DNA of 64,000 bases from Gordionus sp. m RMFG-2023 (Eukaryota; Nematomorpha; Gordioida; Chordodea; Parachordodidae): positions 18,503,666 through 18,567,665 of the forward strand of contig NC_088778.1 of assembly GCF_954871325.1 (NCBI RefSeq), written 5' to 3'. The position numbers and the translations under genes were made by a program. Numbering within the stretch: position 1 is the stretch's first letter; each line of letters opens with the position of its first letter. Positions 23,501 to 38,500 of the stretch are shown here, one piece after another. The notes beneath the pieces were generated by a model, which saw only the letters and a program-made list of their open reading frames with translations, searched no databases and was not told the origin of the DNA.

Positions 23501-26500
23501 ATATGATTTATAATTTATTAATATATATATTATAATTTTTTTATTAAGGAATAGAGTTCTCCTATATTATGGAAGATGAATATGAGAAAGAACAAATAAT
23601 TTTAAAAGAGAGATTCGACAAAGCCCGTACTATACCAGGGACGCAAAAATTTCATGCTTTTTATCCAATTTCTCAGGATAAAATTGAAACAAAATTTTAT
23701 TCTAATTCAACAGAATCGCAAATATTAAATATAACATTTCACAAATTTTAAATTATGGAATGAATATGATTGTCTATCTGTATTTCTATATTATTAATAT
23801 GAATGAATAATAAAAAAATTATACAAAAGATTTATTATTGGAAATATATTACATTATTAAGTGTCTAATGGGCATTTACCCACACTGCCCCTCAATTTAT
23901 TTAGTATATTTAATAGAAATTTAAAATATTTTTAGTATAAAAAGTGAAAATATCCGTTTATTGATAAGTTTGCAGCAAAATTTTAACCAAAATCCGTAAT
24001 TTCATAAAGCGCCATCTATTATTTTTTAAATTTTTGGAGTCGATAGCGTCGCCAAAGTTTTGACATCGTATATATATTTATAAAAGGTGTCTAAATAAAA
24101 AGCAATAAAAAAATTTCGAAAACAAACTCCCTTTTTTGCTTAAAAATACAGGTAAAGCATTATAGACAAACCGGAAGTTAAAGATTCAAATTGGCCCCAA
24201 TTTTTATTATTTTTTGATAGCCTTTTAGAGATTATTTTTACCTACAATATGATATATTATATATCTTTTTACTATAAATAGTTCTTGAGATATAAGCTTT
24301 TTAAAAATTTTACAGATTCCAAAGTGGCTCTTTTTTGTACCTATGAGCCCCTATATCTCGAGAACCATGTGAGCTAGAGAGCTAAAATAAACGGCTTTCT
24401 CATTTATTTACCCTTCTAAATAATTCCAGAAATTTTTAACAATTTTAAAAGGGGTCGGTCGAATCGTGATCGATTTGACGTGGAATGGCCCATACGCCTT
24501 CAAAGTCGAAAATCGCGAAGTGCGTGATTTCATTAAATTGTTATTTTAAAAAATACTTAGGATAGAGTTACAAATTATATATCATTTTATAGCCTTTAAA
24601 ATTTTACATTGGAAAATATTTTAAAAAAATTAAAAAATTTCAAGTGTTTTCTTATTTCCGGTAAAAATAAAAAATTAACATTGTTAGGATTCACTAAAAA
24701 TGTTTATTACCTTTATATTAAACGATTTAATAAAAAATCTCGATAGCCATTTTTGTTTTTTAAATTTTATTTGAATTTTTATTATTTATATAAATAAAAA
24801 AATGCAATATAGATGGCGTTATATTAAATATTTTTATAATATGTAATTTTTAATAAAAATATGAATAGTAATGTGATTAAAATTAAAAAATCAATTGAGT
24901 ATAACCAAAAATGATGTCCTGGGGCGATATGTAAGCAGGCATCCGATATAGATATGATTTTATTAGGACGCTATATTGCAAAATAAACATATTTCAAAAT
25001 TTTATACACAAACAATATAAAAAAAATATCTCTAATTTTAATCTTATACCATTTTGTGCTTATTAATAGAATTTTTTGAGACGATAATTTCTAGGTACAT
25101 CCTGTCACTGCAATAGAATCTACTACTGTTATTATTTGATTAATGGGTAACCATATATTTTCCGCAATTGTGTGGTAAAAGAAGGATGGTGATGGTCCAT
25201 GGGGGATGTAAAAAGGAAATATATATCTCCTCAGTAATTTCATTCTTTTTTAGTACTGTGGCTAACCACCAAAAATCGTCATAAACACATGTTACGAATC
25301 CTTTAATATCGGCAGAAGACAAATTATCGGCATTTGAGATATTGTTAATTTGAAAGTCCTGGATATATTTTTGATCTAAGTTTACTTAAACTCAAAAGAA
25401 ATAGAGCATGTATTTCCCGAGTTAGAATGGGACAAGCTAAATTAAATCTTTCTCGTAATTTAATCTCTTGTAAATTGTATTGTTCGCTTGTTATATATGT
25501 AAAATTTACTGATGACATATTTTGTTTTGCAAATTGATATATAATTCAACTGGCGTTAAAATGTGTCCAGAACTGATGCGCTGAAGGCTTAAATGCGCTG
25601 CTAATCTTTTTATGTTCCGCCAAGGCCGTCACATGGACCTTTTCCATGGGATATAACTGAAAAATACCATTCAGCTGCTACACCAAAATCTGATTCATGA
25701 TAACAGATTTATAAAATAATTTCTGTTTTTATATTGCGCAGCTGATCCGTCAAAGCAGTAATATAATTTGTTTGGCTTTTTGCTGAATTGATTGGTCAAA
25801 AATTTTATAATTTTAGTCTGGTATAAATCTACTGCAATAACATTATGTTGAAGTGACTCTGATATTATCATATAATTAAGGTTTTTTATATTGCCCTTAT
25901 TATTATAATATGCTATCATAGGATGGATAGTGGCTTGATTATTATTCCAGTGGAATCATTGACAGCGTCTTGGATTATAAATGCATAATTTTCAGAGAAA
26001 TCACAAATTATCATAAATTCATTTGGTTGTAAAAAATGTTTAAGTTTTGAAATATATGATGATTGATTGGTAGCGATGATAGGAATAAAAAAATAAAATA
26101 AGCTGATAAAATCGCTATTTTCAAATAATAACGAAAGTAGATTCACAACAACGAAAGGATATATCTACAAATTATGGCCTTAGGAATTTTTATTAATAAG
26201 CGCAAAATTATAATAGTTTGAATATAAACTTTTAAAATATGTTTATTTTACAATATAGCGTCAATGAAATAATATCTGTATGGGCTGCCTGCTTACATAT
26301 CGCCTCAGGACATCATTCTTGGTTATACTCAATAGATTTTTAATTTTAATCACAATACTATTCATATTTTTATTAAAAATATATTATAAAAATAAGTTAA
26401 TATAACGCCATCTATATTACATTTTTTTATTTATAAATATAATATAAATTCAAATAAAATTAAAAAATCAAAAATGGTTATCGACATTTTTTATTAAATC

Positions 26501-29500
26501 GTTTAATATAAAGGTAATAAACATTTTTAGTGAATATTAACACCCAAAAAATCCTTTCCTAGCATTGTTAATTTTTTATTTTTACCGGAAATAAGAAAAC
26601 ACCTTAAATTTTTTTAAAATAACAAGATTTAATGAAATCATGCACTTCGCGATTTTTGACTTTGAAGGCGTATATCTTTGGATCTGGTTGAGCTAGCACT
26701 CTGAAATTTTGATTTTATTAACATTTACAACATAAATAACTAACATGCCAAGTTTCATTCATTTTTGAGATGGTCGGCCGAAAATCTCGTTTTTTTGGTC
26801 GATTTGACGCAGAATCACCCATATAAGGGTTTTGTTGTAGATGGAATCAGAATAATTAATTATGTATAGTGCATGTGAGTGGTGTATCCTAGACAATGTG
26901 TTGTAAGTAATTTCAATTGAGAGTGAGCTTGTTATAAACTCTGAAGCTATAGGTGCAGGTGGTATAGAAAAAATTATTTTTCAATCCTTTATATAAGTAT
27001 TGTCAAATTAGTCTTTTAAATGGTTTTTAACTGATTAATATATATTTTGAGTTTAATTGCATATTAGCTTTAATACAAAAATCAGCTGTTAGGATCCATG
27101 AAAATTAAATATATAAAAAAAAATAGGTTGAGAGATCGACTCAATGATGGAGAGCTTTTATTTTTTACCTTGATAAATTTATATAAGGATTCTCAAGCTC
27201 AGAATTAGCTTAGAAAATTTATTATATAAATATAATTTTTTTTTGTTACCCTCTTCTATCCTTTTCTTCGAAGTCTTATTTAAGTTGAGCCAATATTTAT
27301 TGCCTGATTAATACTTATCATTTATTATTTTATCAATCAGTTTTGCGTCACTAAACAAAAACGAGTTATAAGCTAAATAAAAACTAAAACGTCACGCCGT
27401 AGACTGCGTCTTTATCGAATTTTGAACAGCGATTAAAAAATCAATTATATCTATGGCATTTTTTTGTCATTCATTTATGTTAAATAATTTATCATCCATA
27501 TTCCGATCTTTTGATACCGGAAACTCAAACAAATATTTTAAAATTCTTAAAGTTTTTTCTAATTATTTATAGAGTATAAATCTTATAATAATATATATAA
27601 CTCATTTATTTAGCCACTATTAGAGAATTAAAATTATCAGACCACCAATTTACAATCTTAGTTGTCGATAGTTACAATATCAAGCATAAAGGAGTTTGAA
27701 ATATGGAGAAAAAGTTTATATCAATGAAATCATCTAAAACAAAAAAATCTAAATAATTATAAATTAAAATACATATGATATTTTCCCACAATATCCCTAA
27801 TTCTCTACTATTATAAATTTATCTTGTATAATAGAGTATTTTAAAATTTTTTTGATTATAACTTTGCAGTTATTGAAATAAGGAAAGAATCCAGAAGGGG
27901 GTGAACAAAATTTTCAAATTAATTAGAATAATATTATATCAGAAAGTTATATCGAAGTTAATTATATAAAAAAGTGAAAACTTGGAAGGCATGCAATAAT
28001 GTGGTATGAATCTATAACTGTCTTGAAATATATCGCATTGGACGTTATACATAATTTCCATTTTAGGTTTATATTATTCAAAAATTGAAATTTATCAATA
28101 TAAAAAAAATCTTTTGCCACACCTTTAAGTTCACGGGGTTCAGATATTTAAACAATTAAAAAATATCAAAATTCAAACAAAAAAATAAATTCGGAGAATT
28201 TAATGAAAAAATTCTGAGAAAATTAAAATTTTTACCTAGCAAAATATCATCTATAATTTTAAAAAAATCAGAGAAAATTATAAAAATTTTAGCTTACAGT
28301 ATTTTTGATCCTGAATAAGTGAGGGGAAATTATAAGTATTTCTGCTTAGTTGTTCAATTTTACTTTGAATGCATAAAGCGCATTTTCAAAATTTATGTTG
28401 AAGATGGTTGGGGGAGGAATTTATTAGGCATAAAACTGAATCAAAAGTAGGAAATTGGTTATTTTATCGTCAGATAAGGTGACATATAAGCCTTTTGCTT
28501 ACTTAATAAACAATAAGTAACGAAATATCCTAAATATTTTATTGAATATGTCGTTTCTTTTAATAAATGCATTCGCTATATATTTATTGTTTCACGGTAA
28601 TGCTCTCGCGTTAATAACTTCACGCAAATACATTCGTGGTTAAACAATAGCTAGAAAGGCGCGATTAAAGTTTTGCTAATGAGTTCGCGATGAAAGTTTC
28701 ACAAAAATGAATTCGCTCCAAAGGGTTCAAGGTTTAGAATTTGCCTAAATAAATTCGCAATATACTACTTTTGCTGTAAATGTTTTGTGATATCACCTTC
28801 ATTTTAAAATTCTTTCGCGTTATACGACATTAACGATCAATGTTTCGTTATAAAGTGTTCCGCTGTGGAAGTTTCGCTGAATTGACCTGATACATATCAT
28901 CACGGTATATAAAACAACAGAGGATGAATATTAGTTTAAGGGGGATCAAAGAAAAAATTTCTAGATATAATAGGTCACATTGGATTAGGGGCCCCTACAT
29001 TTTCTGAGCGATAGAAGCAGAAATACCCCCTAAAAATCCCCTCCTTCGAAAAAATGGTTAATTATTTTTTGAGGCCCATAAATTTTAAAAATAATTTTTG
29101 CATCAATCTTTAATATATATAAATAAAATGTAAAAAAATATATACTTTAAAAAATATTAATTTTAAATGAATAATTTAGACAAATTAGGGGAAGAGAAAA
29201 CGAAGGAATTTATAATTTTGAAGAATTAACATAGAATTATTATTAATTCTCTTTTTTATATAATATTCATATTCAAATAAGTCAGATTTTTATTTTGTTT
29301 TATTATTATAATTTACATTTTTGATGTCTTTTAATCAAAAACAATTTTCCTTTTATATCTTTTTTTAACAATAAATAAATCATCAAATAACTAATTATGT
29401 CGTTTAAATTTAGAAACAAATTGATATCAAAAAAAATAAATCAATTGCCAAAATAAATAAAACGTTAATATAAAATTATCGATCACCATCAATATTTAAT

Positions 29501-32500
29501 TGTTTAAATAAAAAATTTTCCATTGAAAAATGGCTAAATTATTAAGAAATGGATCTTTATGGTACTACGAAGTCTTGTTTTAATTAATTTAATTTTACTC
29601 ATGACCCTTTCGGCAGTACATGAGGTAGTAGGAATGGTTAATAAAAATTTATATAAAATTGTTAAATTAGGGAAAGCAGAAAAATTTAAAGGTAGACGAT
29701 AAGGAAAAATAAACCAATAATTTTTCCAGTCTAAGTCTCAGAATTATTATCATTAGAGGAAGAATAACTAAATAATGTATTAGTGAATATATTTTAATTA
29801 AATAAATTCACAATTCTCAGAATATGACAAATCTTTAGATTCTTTAACCTCTAGGTCATGTGTAATAATTACATCCCCCGTTTTAGCATCTTATAAATAT
29901 TTCAAAACTTCAACATTTCTTCTATAATTTAACTTGAATTTAAATGATAAAATTCACAAATATCCTCGATATCATTTTTAACGATTAAATTTTCCGCCAT
30001 TCCCTTTGGTGTAATAAATATGTTTGATTTAAAAATTTCATCTATTCATCATTAAAAATTACTTTTCTAAGCGTCAAATTTTGAGAAATATTCTTAAAAG
30101 CTATTATTTCAAAACTTTTCTTTATATTGTTAATATTAAGCCCACCATGTCTTTTTCTAATGTAGTCTGTCCATTTATCATTTCTTATATTATGACATGT
30201 GCAATTATAAATTAAGCATTTGTATTTTTTTTGGTTTATATTTTTGAGCATATTTTGAAATTGGAAAAATAATTTTATGACATGTAATCTCGGATAACAA
30301 CCTAATTTGCTAGACATCGACCAAAATTTATTAAAATGTAATTTAATATTAACGGAATCACGAGGTCAAGTCCTATATCATAATCAGAAATCACCTTTAT
30401 GGATGAGTGTAGTAAAACAATAAAAGAATTTTTTTTAAATTGTAGGGGCAACTGCATTGGATATGCCAGATCATAATAACACCAATCCTTATACTGATAA
30501 CTTTTTTCCAATTGCCGATTCTAATTATGATATCACAATATACAACTCTTATAAAGACTTTAAATTTAATTTTCTAATCAAATGGCACAGTAAATTAGTT
30601 ATACTCTAAAATTTTTCCGGAGTTAAAATAAATTAAACTTTGTTTTAAAAAGAATTGAAAAACATCAGGGTTTTGAAATAAAAGTATTCTGTATTTCCGA
30701 TAAAAAAAATATTTTGAAAAGTGGCCCATTTAAAACGATGAAACTCAGGAAATGTGTTTATTATCAATATTATATATTTAAGTAAAAATATATATGAAAA
30801 AAAATAAGAATATTTAGTTTTTTTATAATTTTAATTGAAAGATCAATTATAAAGAACGTTTAAAATAATGAAACTCATCAAATATGTTTATACCATATTT
30901 AAATATTTAAGTCAAAATCTGGAAAAAATAAGGATCTAAATTTTATTAATTTTTTATAATTTTAGGAAAAATCAATTATAGAGGTCACTCTCTATTAAGA
31001 TAATTTATTTTCATCTTATTATGGTACAAAAAAATGTATTTTTGGAAAAATTTTAGTGTATATAATAATTTTATAAAATAATTAATTGTTATTTATAATA
31101 TAAAATGCATATTTTTATTTATAAAATACATTATAATTAGGGGTGTACCGATACCACTGAGGCCTATACGATATTCCCGATATTAAATTGATATCGGCCG
31201 ATTACCCATCCGATATCCTATCTAATTTTGTATTATGTAAACATACCAATGGTTTTAATTTTTAATATACTTTTTATTAGTATAACCTCTATAATTTAAT
31301 ACCATAACATTTAAATATATTATAATGATCAGTTATAGTTTATATTCAATTCAATTGCAATTCTAAAAGTAAATAAAATATTTTTATTGTTATATCACTT
31401 TTATATAATAAGTAATAACATTAATCTATATACTTAAATAATCAAATATATTATGAAATTTGAAATAAATATTTAAAATAATATTTAACAATATATCTAA
31501 GATTTCTTTTTAGAAATACCAAAATTTCCAATTTATCATAGGTCAGCCTGAGGCGATGGTAACTGTCGATATCACCAGCTTCACTAAAAATAGATTCTGA
31601 AGAGATTATCGCACACTTTTATAGACAGAATGCCCAAAGAATAACAATATGGCAGAATGTTTATTAATTAATTATTATTTAAAAAAATATACATAAAAAT
31701 GGATTTCGATTTATTTATAAAAATAAATGATTTTAGATATAACTTTTTTTAAAAATTTTATAACATTTTATTTTTGTTAAAGGCGCCATTTTATATCGGA
31801 TCGGATCGGGAAATTTTATAATATTGACCGATAACCGATATTTTTAAATGGGTGAAATATCGGCCCGATCCGATAAAAAATATCTGTACATTGCTAATTA
31901 TAATTATAAATATCTTTTAAAATAACGCCCTCTATGATTTATTTATTTCTAAATTTGTAAAAATTGATAAAATTTAAATTCTTATTTTATCCGTTAATAT
32001 TTTTACTTAAATATTTAAATATAATGGTTTTGGTATAAGCATATTTGATGGTTTCATCGTTTTAAATGCCCTTTATAATTAACTTTTCTATTCCTAAAAT
32101 GATAATAAACTAAATAAAATTTTATTTTCTAAATTAATATTTTTATTTAAATTTATAATATTAGTAATAAACATATTTATCAAGTTTCGTCGTTTCAAAT
32201 TAGGTCCTTCTCAAAATATATATATTTTTTCGAAATATAACTACACTAAAGATATTTTTAAAATAATTTTTGTATTTTCTTCAGAAGAATTTTGAGATTT
32301 ACAAAATTATATATAATTTGTTACTTTGTACCAATTTTCTTTGATTAATTTGAGATTCCTTAAAAGAGGAAAAGGTTCTTACAGTGAAACGAGTGTCATT
32401 AAATATACAATAAAAGGGAGTAAACAAAATAAGATTTTATTTTAATTTAATATATATCAGAGACCTGCAGAGGTACCATTTGCACGGCCCGGCCCGGTTT

Positions 32501-35500
32501 TAAATTTTTTAGGCCCGGCCCGGATATTTAAAAAAAAATTTTTTACGGCCCGGCCTGGCCCGGATTTAAAAATTTAAGGCCCGGCCCGGATATTTTTTAA
32601 AAAAATTTTTAACGGCCCGGCCCGGATTTAAAAATTTAAGGCCCGGCCCGGATATTTTTTAAAAAAAAATTTCAGGCCCAGCTCGGAATTTTTTAAAATT
32701 ATATTCGACCTGGTATATACAAAAATTCACCTATGAGGTATTTTACCATATTTTTCAGCGAGTATTATCGCTTATTATTTAAAAAATGCATGTAAAAAGC
32801 TAATATTTTGAGAATATTATATTGAATTTATAAAAATTATAAAACTGTTATTTATAAAAATGGATATTTTGAGCATATACTATATTTTATATTGCATTTA
32901 TAAAAATAAAACTAATATTCATAAAAATGGTAATAATATTTGTCATATACTATATTTTATATTACATTTAAAAAAAATAAAACTAATATTTAATTTATAA
33001 AAATGGAAAATATTTTGAGAATATAATATAATGTATTTAATTTACTATTTAATTTATAAAATAAAAATAAATCGCTATTTAAAAAAATGCATGTATAATA
33101 AATAGTATTTTGAAAATATAATCTAATTGCACAATATTAATATAATTTATTTTATAATATAAATTTTTAACAAAAGAAGATAATTGTATTATATAATATT
33201 GTAAAAAAAAATAATGAAAAATGTTGGATTAAAAACTTTCATGACTCAAGGTAAATATAATAAATGCAATAAATATTTGACAGTTTGCAAAGTAAAAAAC
33301 CAGCATGATTGACGAAACCCTATACTCAAGAAAGATATTAAAAATTCACAAATTATCATGAAGAAAGAGAAGCATATCTACCTTTTCAGGTTGAAGATTA
33401 CTTCTTCTTTCTTCAAGAATTCTCCCAGTAGTGGAAAAATTCCGCTCACAGCTTGCACTTAAAGCAGGAATTGCCAATTTTGCTAAAATTGGAAATTCGC
33501 TTTGATGAGCCGCCCACCACTTTAACAAATTATCCACCTTAAATGTTTTGTCTATTATTTATGTAATTATAATATTCATCATCGGGTATTGACATATTAC
33601 CAGAATTACCATCGCCCCATTTGTCATAAAACGATTCAGTTTGTTTAACAACAGTCGTAATTTGACTGGTCGATGGTATTTCATTTACTTCCTGAGCCTC
33701 TTGTAATTTAATATAATTTTTTATATAGTTTTCCGTCATTTTGCGATCTGTCCCTGACTACATACGTAATTGCTTGAATTTGGGACAGAGAAAAAGAGAA
33801 ATAAAATGATACTTGTGTAAAACAAATTTTTCAATTAAAAAATGCTTTATATTAAGTAAAATCAATTACAAACTTTAAGAAGTGATAATCCTTTATTTGA
33901 TTGTTTTGGTAAAATATATTCTAAAAATTTAGATATGAATTATAAAAAAATATATTAATAATACTTGAATATTGGGGCTTATTTAAAATATTCCTTTATT
34001 TGATTGTTTTGGTAAAATATGTTGTAAAAATTTAGATATGAATTATAAAAAATATATTAATACTTTGAATAAATTTGCAGGAAATTAATAATTAGATCGA
34101 TCTTTGGGTTGTTAGGTAGTGTTAACCATCACCCAATATTATATTAATCATAACTATAATATAATATAATCTTATAACCATTAACTCATAATGTAAAAAT
34201 TTTTATTAAAAATATTAAAACCCGGCCCGGCCCGGGTTTAACAATCTTAAGCCCGGCCCGGCCCGGATATATTTAAAAAAAATTTTTTTAGGCCCGGCCC
34301 GGATATATTTAAAAAAAAATTTTTTAGGCCCGGCCCGGATATGTTTAAAAAAAATTTTTTTAGGCCCGGCCCGGCCCTGGTATATTTAGAAAATTTAAAA
34401 TACGGCCCGGCCCTGCCCGGGCCGGGTCTAGGGCCGGGCCTGCAGGTCTCTGATATATATTGTAGTTAAATATAGACTAGCAATTAATTAAAAATAATCG
34501 TCATATTTAAATAATAAAAAGAAATTATGTTGTAAATATATAATTTGTGATGAAAAATGGAAATTTTTTTAAAATCTTTTTTGAGAATGCTCATGTAAGA
34601 TTTTTGATTAATATTCATCTAAAATTCTAAATCATTTTTTATAAAAAGTCTTTATTTGAATCGAATTTCAATCTTTTTTTTAATTTTGTATCCATTTATT
34701 TCGATAAAAATATGATAAAACTATAATCTTTTATATAACTTCGATAAAATAATTAATACATAAAAAATATAATTAAAATTTATCAAATCATTCCTTTGTT
34801 CCACGAATTTGATGATGATACCTTTTTAAAAATTAAAAGAGTTAATATTATAATCAAGAGAACTATTAACTAGTTCTATATCTAAGAATATTGTCAATGG
34901 CAATTATTAAATATAAGGTGACGCAACTCAATTTTAAAACATGTGGCTGCTTATGAATATTTAAAAACATTATTCGATTTGATTCATCAAATATTCTATT
35001 CGAAAATTAAATTCCTTAAATATATTTTCAAAAATGAGAAAATTAGAGGATGTTAAAAATTTTTGAATTAATCTTTGAATATTTTTTTTTTTAAATTTGT
35101 GATTTCATTTAGAAAGTTCTTGTGCATGAAAATTATGAAAGGTTTAACTTATAAAAGATTTTTTTACTAAATATATTTAAAATTTTAGATAAATTTCTTT
35201 AAAAAAATTCAAGAGATTTTTTTTTTCAAACCCTGGAAAAATTAGATTATTAAAATTTAAAAAGTAATTTATGAATGTATATAGAAATAAAATAAAATAT
35301 TCCGTACGGAACATTTTAGATACAAATAATTTTAAGAATATCGGATATATATATACTATAAATTTTGTGTAATACAGATAAATCAAATTTTACTAATAAT
35401 TTCAAATGATTCGATCGTATAATGGATAAAAAATTATTACATATAATATGTTTTCGTTATTCATATTCAATTCAATATTTAATAACGAATAACTCGTTTT

Positions 35501-38500
35501 AGATATACTCTTTAATAATTTTTATAAATTATGTTAATTATATTTATATTTAATAAAACTGGAAAAATTGAAAATAAAATTTGTTTCATACCTATTTTTT
35601 TAAAGTTAAAGATTAGAAAATTAAGGTAGCCGAACATTAATTACGTTGAGTTATTAATAATATTATTAATACATTTAAAAAGCATGTAAATGATTTGGAA
35701 GAAGATGAAAGAGCCAGTAGCGTATGGTGGAAATGTAAAAAATGGATACTACATATTTTGTGCAGGATATGTGAAAGGTTATAATGACCAATCAAAATCA
35801 TATAATAAAATCAGTTATTTTTTATTTTAATAAGATGGGGGTCAAAATGACTTCAAGCTTTTTTAAAATATTAATAAAAGAAATGGGTGAATATTTTAGC
35901 CCAATTTTTTAATATTTCATTTAAATTTATCGATTCTTTTTTGATTATTTGCATTTAATTGAATTTAAAGTAACCCAACTCCATGTGTGACTTTTTTTAA
36001 TTTGAAAAAAAAAGTATACTCAGAGCAATATATATTTTTGGAAGAATTATGAATATAACAAAATCCTTGCGATATAATTGCTTAAATTTTTATTATAAAG
36101 AACCAAATATAATATTTATAATAAAATTTTACCCAATATATGATGTCATTTTTTATATTTGATTTTTTTGGGAAAAATAAATTAAAATATCATGATTGAA
36201 AGACATTTTGTGGATTAAATTGGTAATTAAAAAATATTGAAGGGAAATGGGTACCTTAGAAAAAAATCATGCAATAACTGTTAAACTTAAATATTTTTTT
36301 TAGATTAGTATATCATAAATGTTGTGAGAATACATAATTTTAGGTTTGAATATGCACAATTTGAGATATATCTTTTTTAAGGCTATACCGATAAAATAAT
36401 TATTTGATTATTTTTCATCGAAATATTCATGATTGGGTGAAATTTTCTTATATATCTAGTTACACTTTTGAAATTAATATATTCGATTATTTATTATATA
36501 TTTTTTTAATAAATAGATATGGGACTCCTGCCATTGTTAGCAAAGAATACAAGGATTTCGCACACTATTATATGATTACTTTTACAAGTTTACATTTAAT
36601 TTTTTAAAATATGAATAATAAAATATACGAATTATAATTTATCCATTTGAATTTTTTTAATAATTAAATTTTCTCATTCTCTTAATGATAACCTTAAATA
36701 TTTATGGTGGCCATAATATAAATCTTATTTTTTTTAACCCGTAAAAGATTATGTGGGATATAACTAATGATGTGAAATTCTATGGAAATTAATTCTTGGG
36801 GAAATTCCCTAGAAATAAGCGGGAAAATAAAGAAAAAGTTTTTTATTTATATATATTATTATAATACAATTAATATAATATAGCTCTTTATTGATTGTTC
36901 CCATTGTATTGGAATCTGCGAGAATTTTATCACGCAGTTGTTGATTAAATTTTCTCACTATTTCAGAGTATAGTCGATTTATTTATTATCTTTGTTTGTG
37001 TTTTTCCAAAAGTAGACCAAATTTTTTCTGAGGCTGCACAAATATTTTTGACCCTAAGTCTGAAAATTAAATATTAGAAATATCCTCAATTATCATTTTG
37101 TTTCATCAAAATGTCAATCATAATCATATTTCATTTATTCATTTACATAATTTCCATTTTCCCAAATTAGTTTCTACTGATTCTGATTTGTATTGTTACT
37201 AGTTAAAACTCGAATACTTACATACATCATATTCTATCAAATTTATTAATATATATTATATTCTACATTTGCCAACATAAAATCTTGAATATTAATCAAA
37301 TTATAATAGTTAAGAATATTTTCATTGGTAATTTTTGTTTTATCTAAGATCTAGGATCCAAATTTATAAACAATTTCTGGTAAGATTAGAATTCAAGAAG
37401 TTGAGACTAAATAAAATACAAATGGAAAATCTGAATTATGGAGGAAATCCCTACTTATATTTAATAAAAAGGGTGCAAATTTCAAATTTTTTTAGTCTGG
37501 CTGGAACATAAAATTGGCCTTGGATGGGTTCGGACACAAAAAATTATAAATTCTGGCTGGGGCGCAAAAAAACGAAATTTTAAAAAACCTTCTATGCTCC
37601 AATATTTATTTAGAGGGTAAAGTAACACGGGTCTAAAAAATTTTCAACAAAATGGAAATCTAGACAGCAAAATTTTTGTAAATATTTCTGGTACATCAGA
37701 TAAATGGGATTTTCCCAATGCACCTATCAGATGAAGATAATTATAATATGGTTTAAGAAATAACTAATTTATAAACATCTCAGAATCTATATATAGTGAA
37801 TTCCTTATCAAATTAACCAAGATTTCAACCCGACCCTTTCAAATTTATTTAAATATTTTTTATATTGGTTGTATATACTATAACTAAGAAAAAAAATGAA
37901 ATTTCATACGCCACTTACTCGCTAAGATATAGGCGTTTAAAGAGTGGAAAAATTGTACATTTTTGACAAAATGCACTTCATTAATTTTCAAATATCTCAA
38001 GAATAAATTAAGTTAGAGCAATAATTTAAATTTTATTATGTAGTTTTCGTTTTTTTGAAAAAAACAATGAACGGCGTTCCTTTTATTTTTGACGAACTTT
38101 GAACGTGAACGCGTTCCTTTTTTATGACGAACGCGTTCCTTTTATGACGAACGCGTTCCTTTTTTATGACGAACGCGTTCGAATTTAACGTTCGTTCAAT
38201 TTTAAAAATATTATTTTTATTTATTTGAAAAATTTAATATTTCCGAATTTTTTTATAAAATGTATTATTTATATTTTTTAATCGGCTGTGTATTTCCTTT
38301 TCACATTTCAATTTTTTTAACACATAGTTTATTAACTTGAATATTATTGTTTATATTTTAATTTAATAGATTAGCATAAGCATGGATATTATTATTTAAT
38401 CCTCATCATCTGATTCTGAAAATTTATCATTACTATGACCAAATATGATAATTGTTCTTTCTTTCTTTCTTTCTTTCTCATTAACATCTTATTTGATTTT

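Larger units (their letters stand above)
20710..26820. mobile_element. Sola-like DNA transposon, element A, with ATAT target-site duplication, split by element B
   Basis: Starts GGGTAATTCCATGACAAATC and ends with the inverse of GGGTGATTCTGCGTCAAATC. ATAT flanks both ends (20706-20709 and 26821-26824). Removing element B and its duplication leaves about 2.5 kb. Element B sits inside the left arm. The interior carries a minus-strand transposase remnant containing the C-terminal half. The arms resemble element C more than element B. Confidence 0.85.
11586..35682 (+). other. Importin intron 6, 24.1 kb, transposon-filled
   Basis: Starts GTACTT and ends AAAAAG before exon 7. It contains, from left to right, an old Sola-like relic, a foldback element, an inverted non-LTR duplication, elements C, A and B, a TTCGC-rich foldback end and two hAT elements. 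The stretch 11590-12075 is plain A+T-rich sequence with nothing recognised. Confidence 0.85.
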
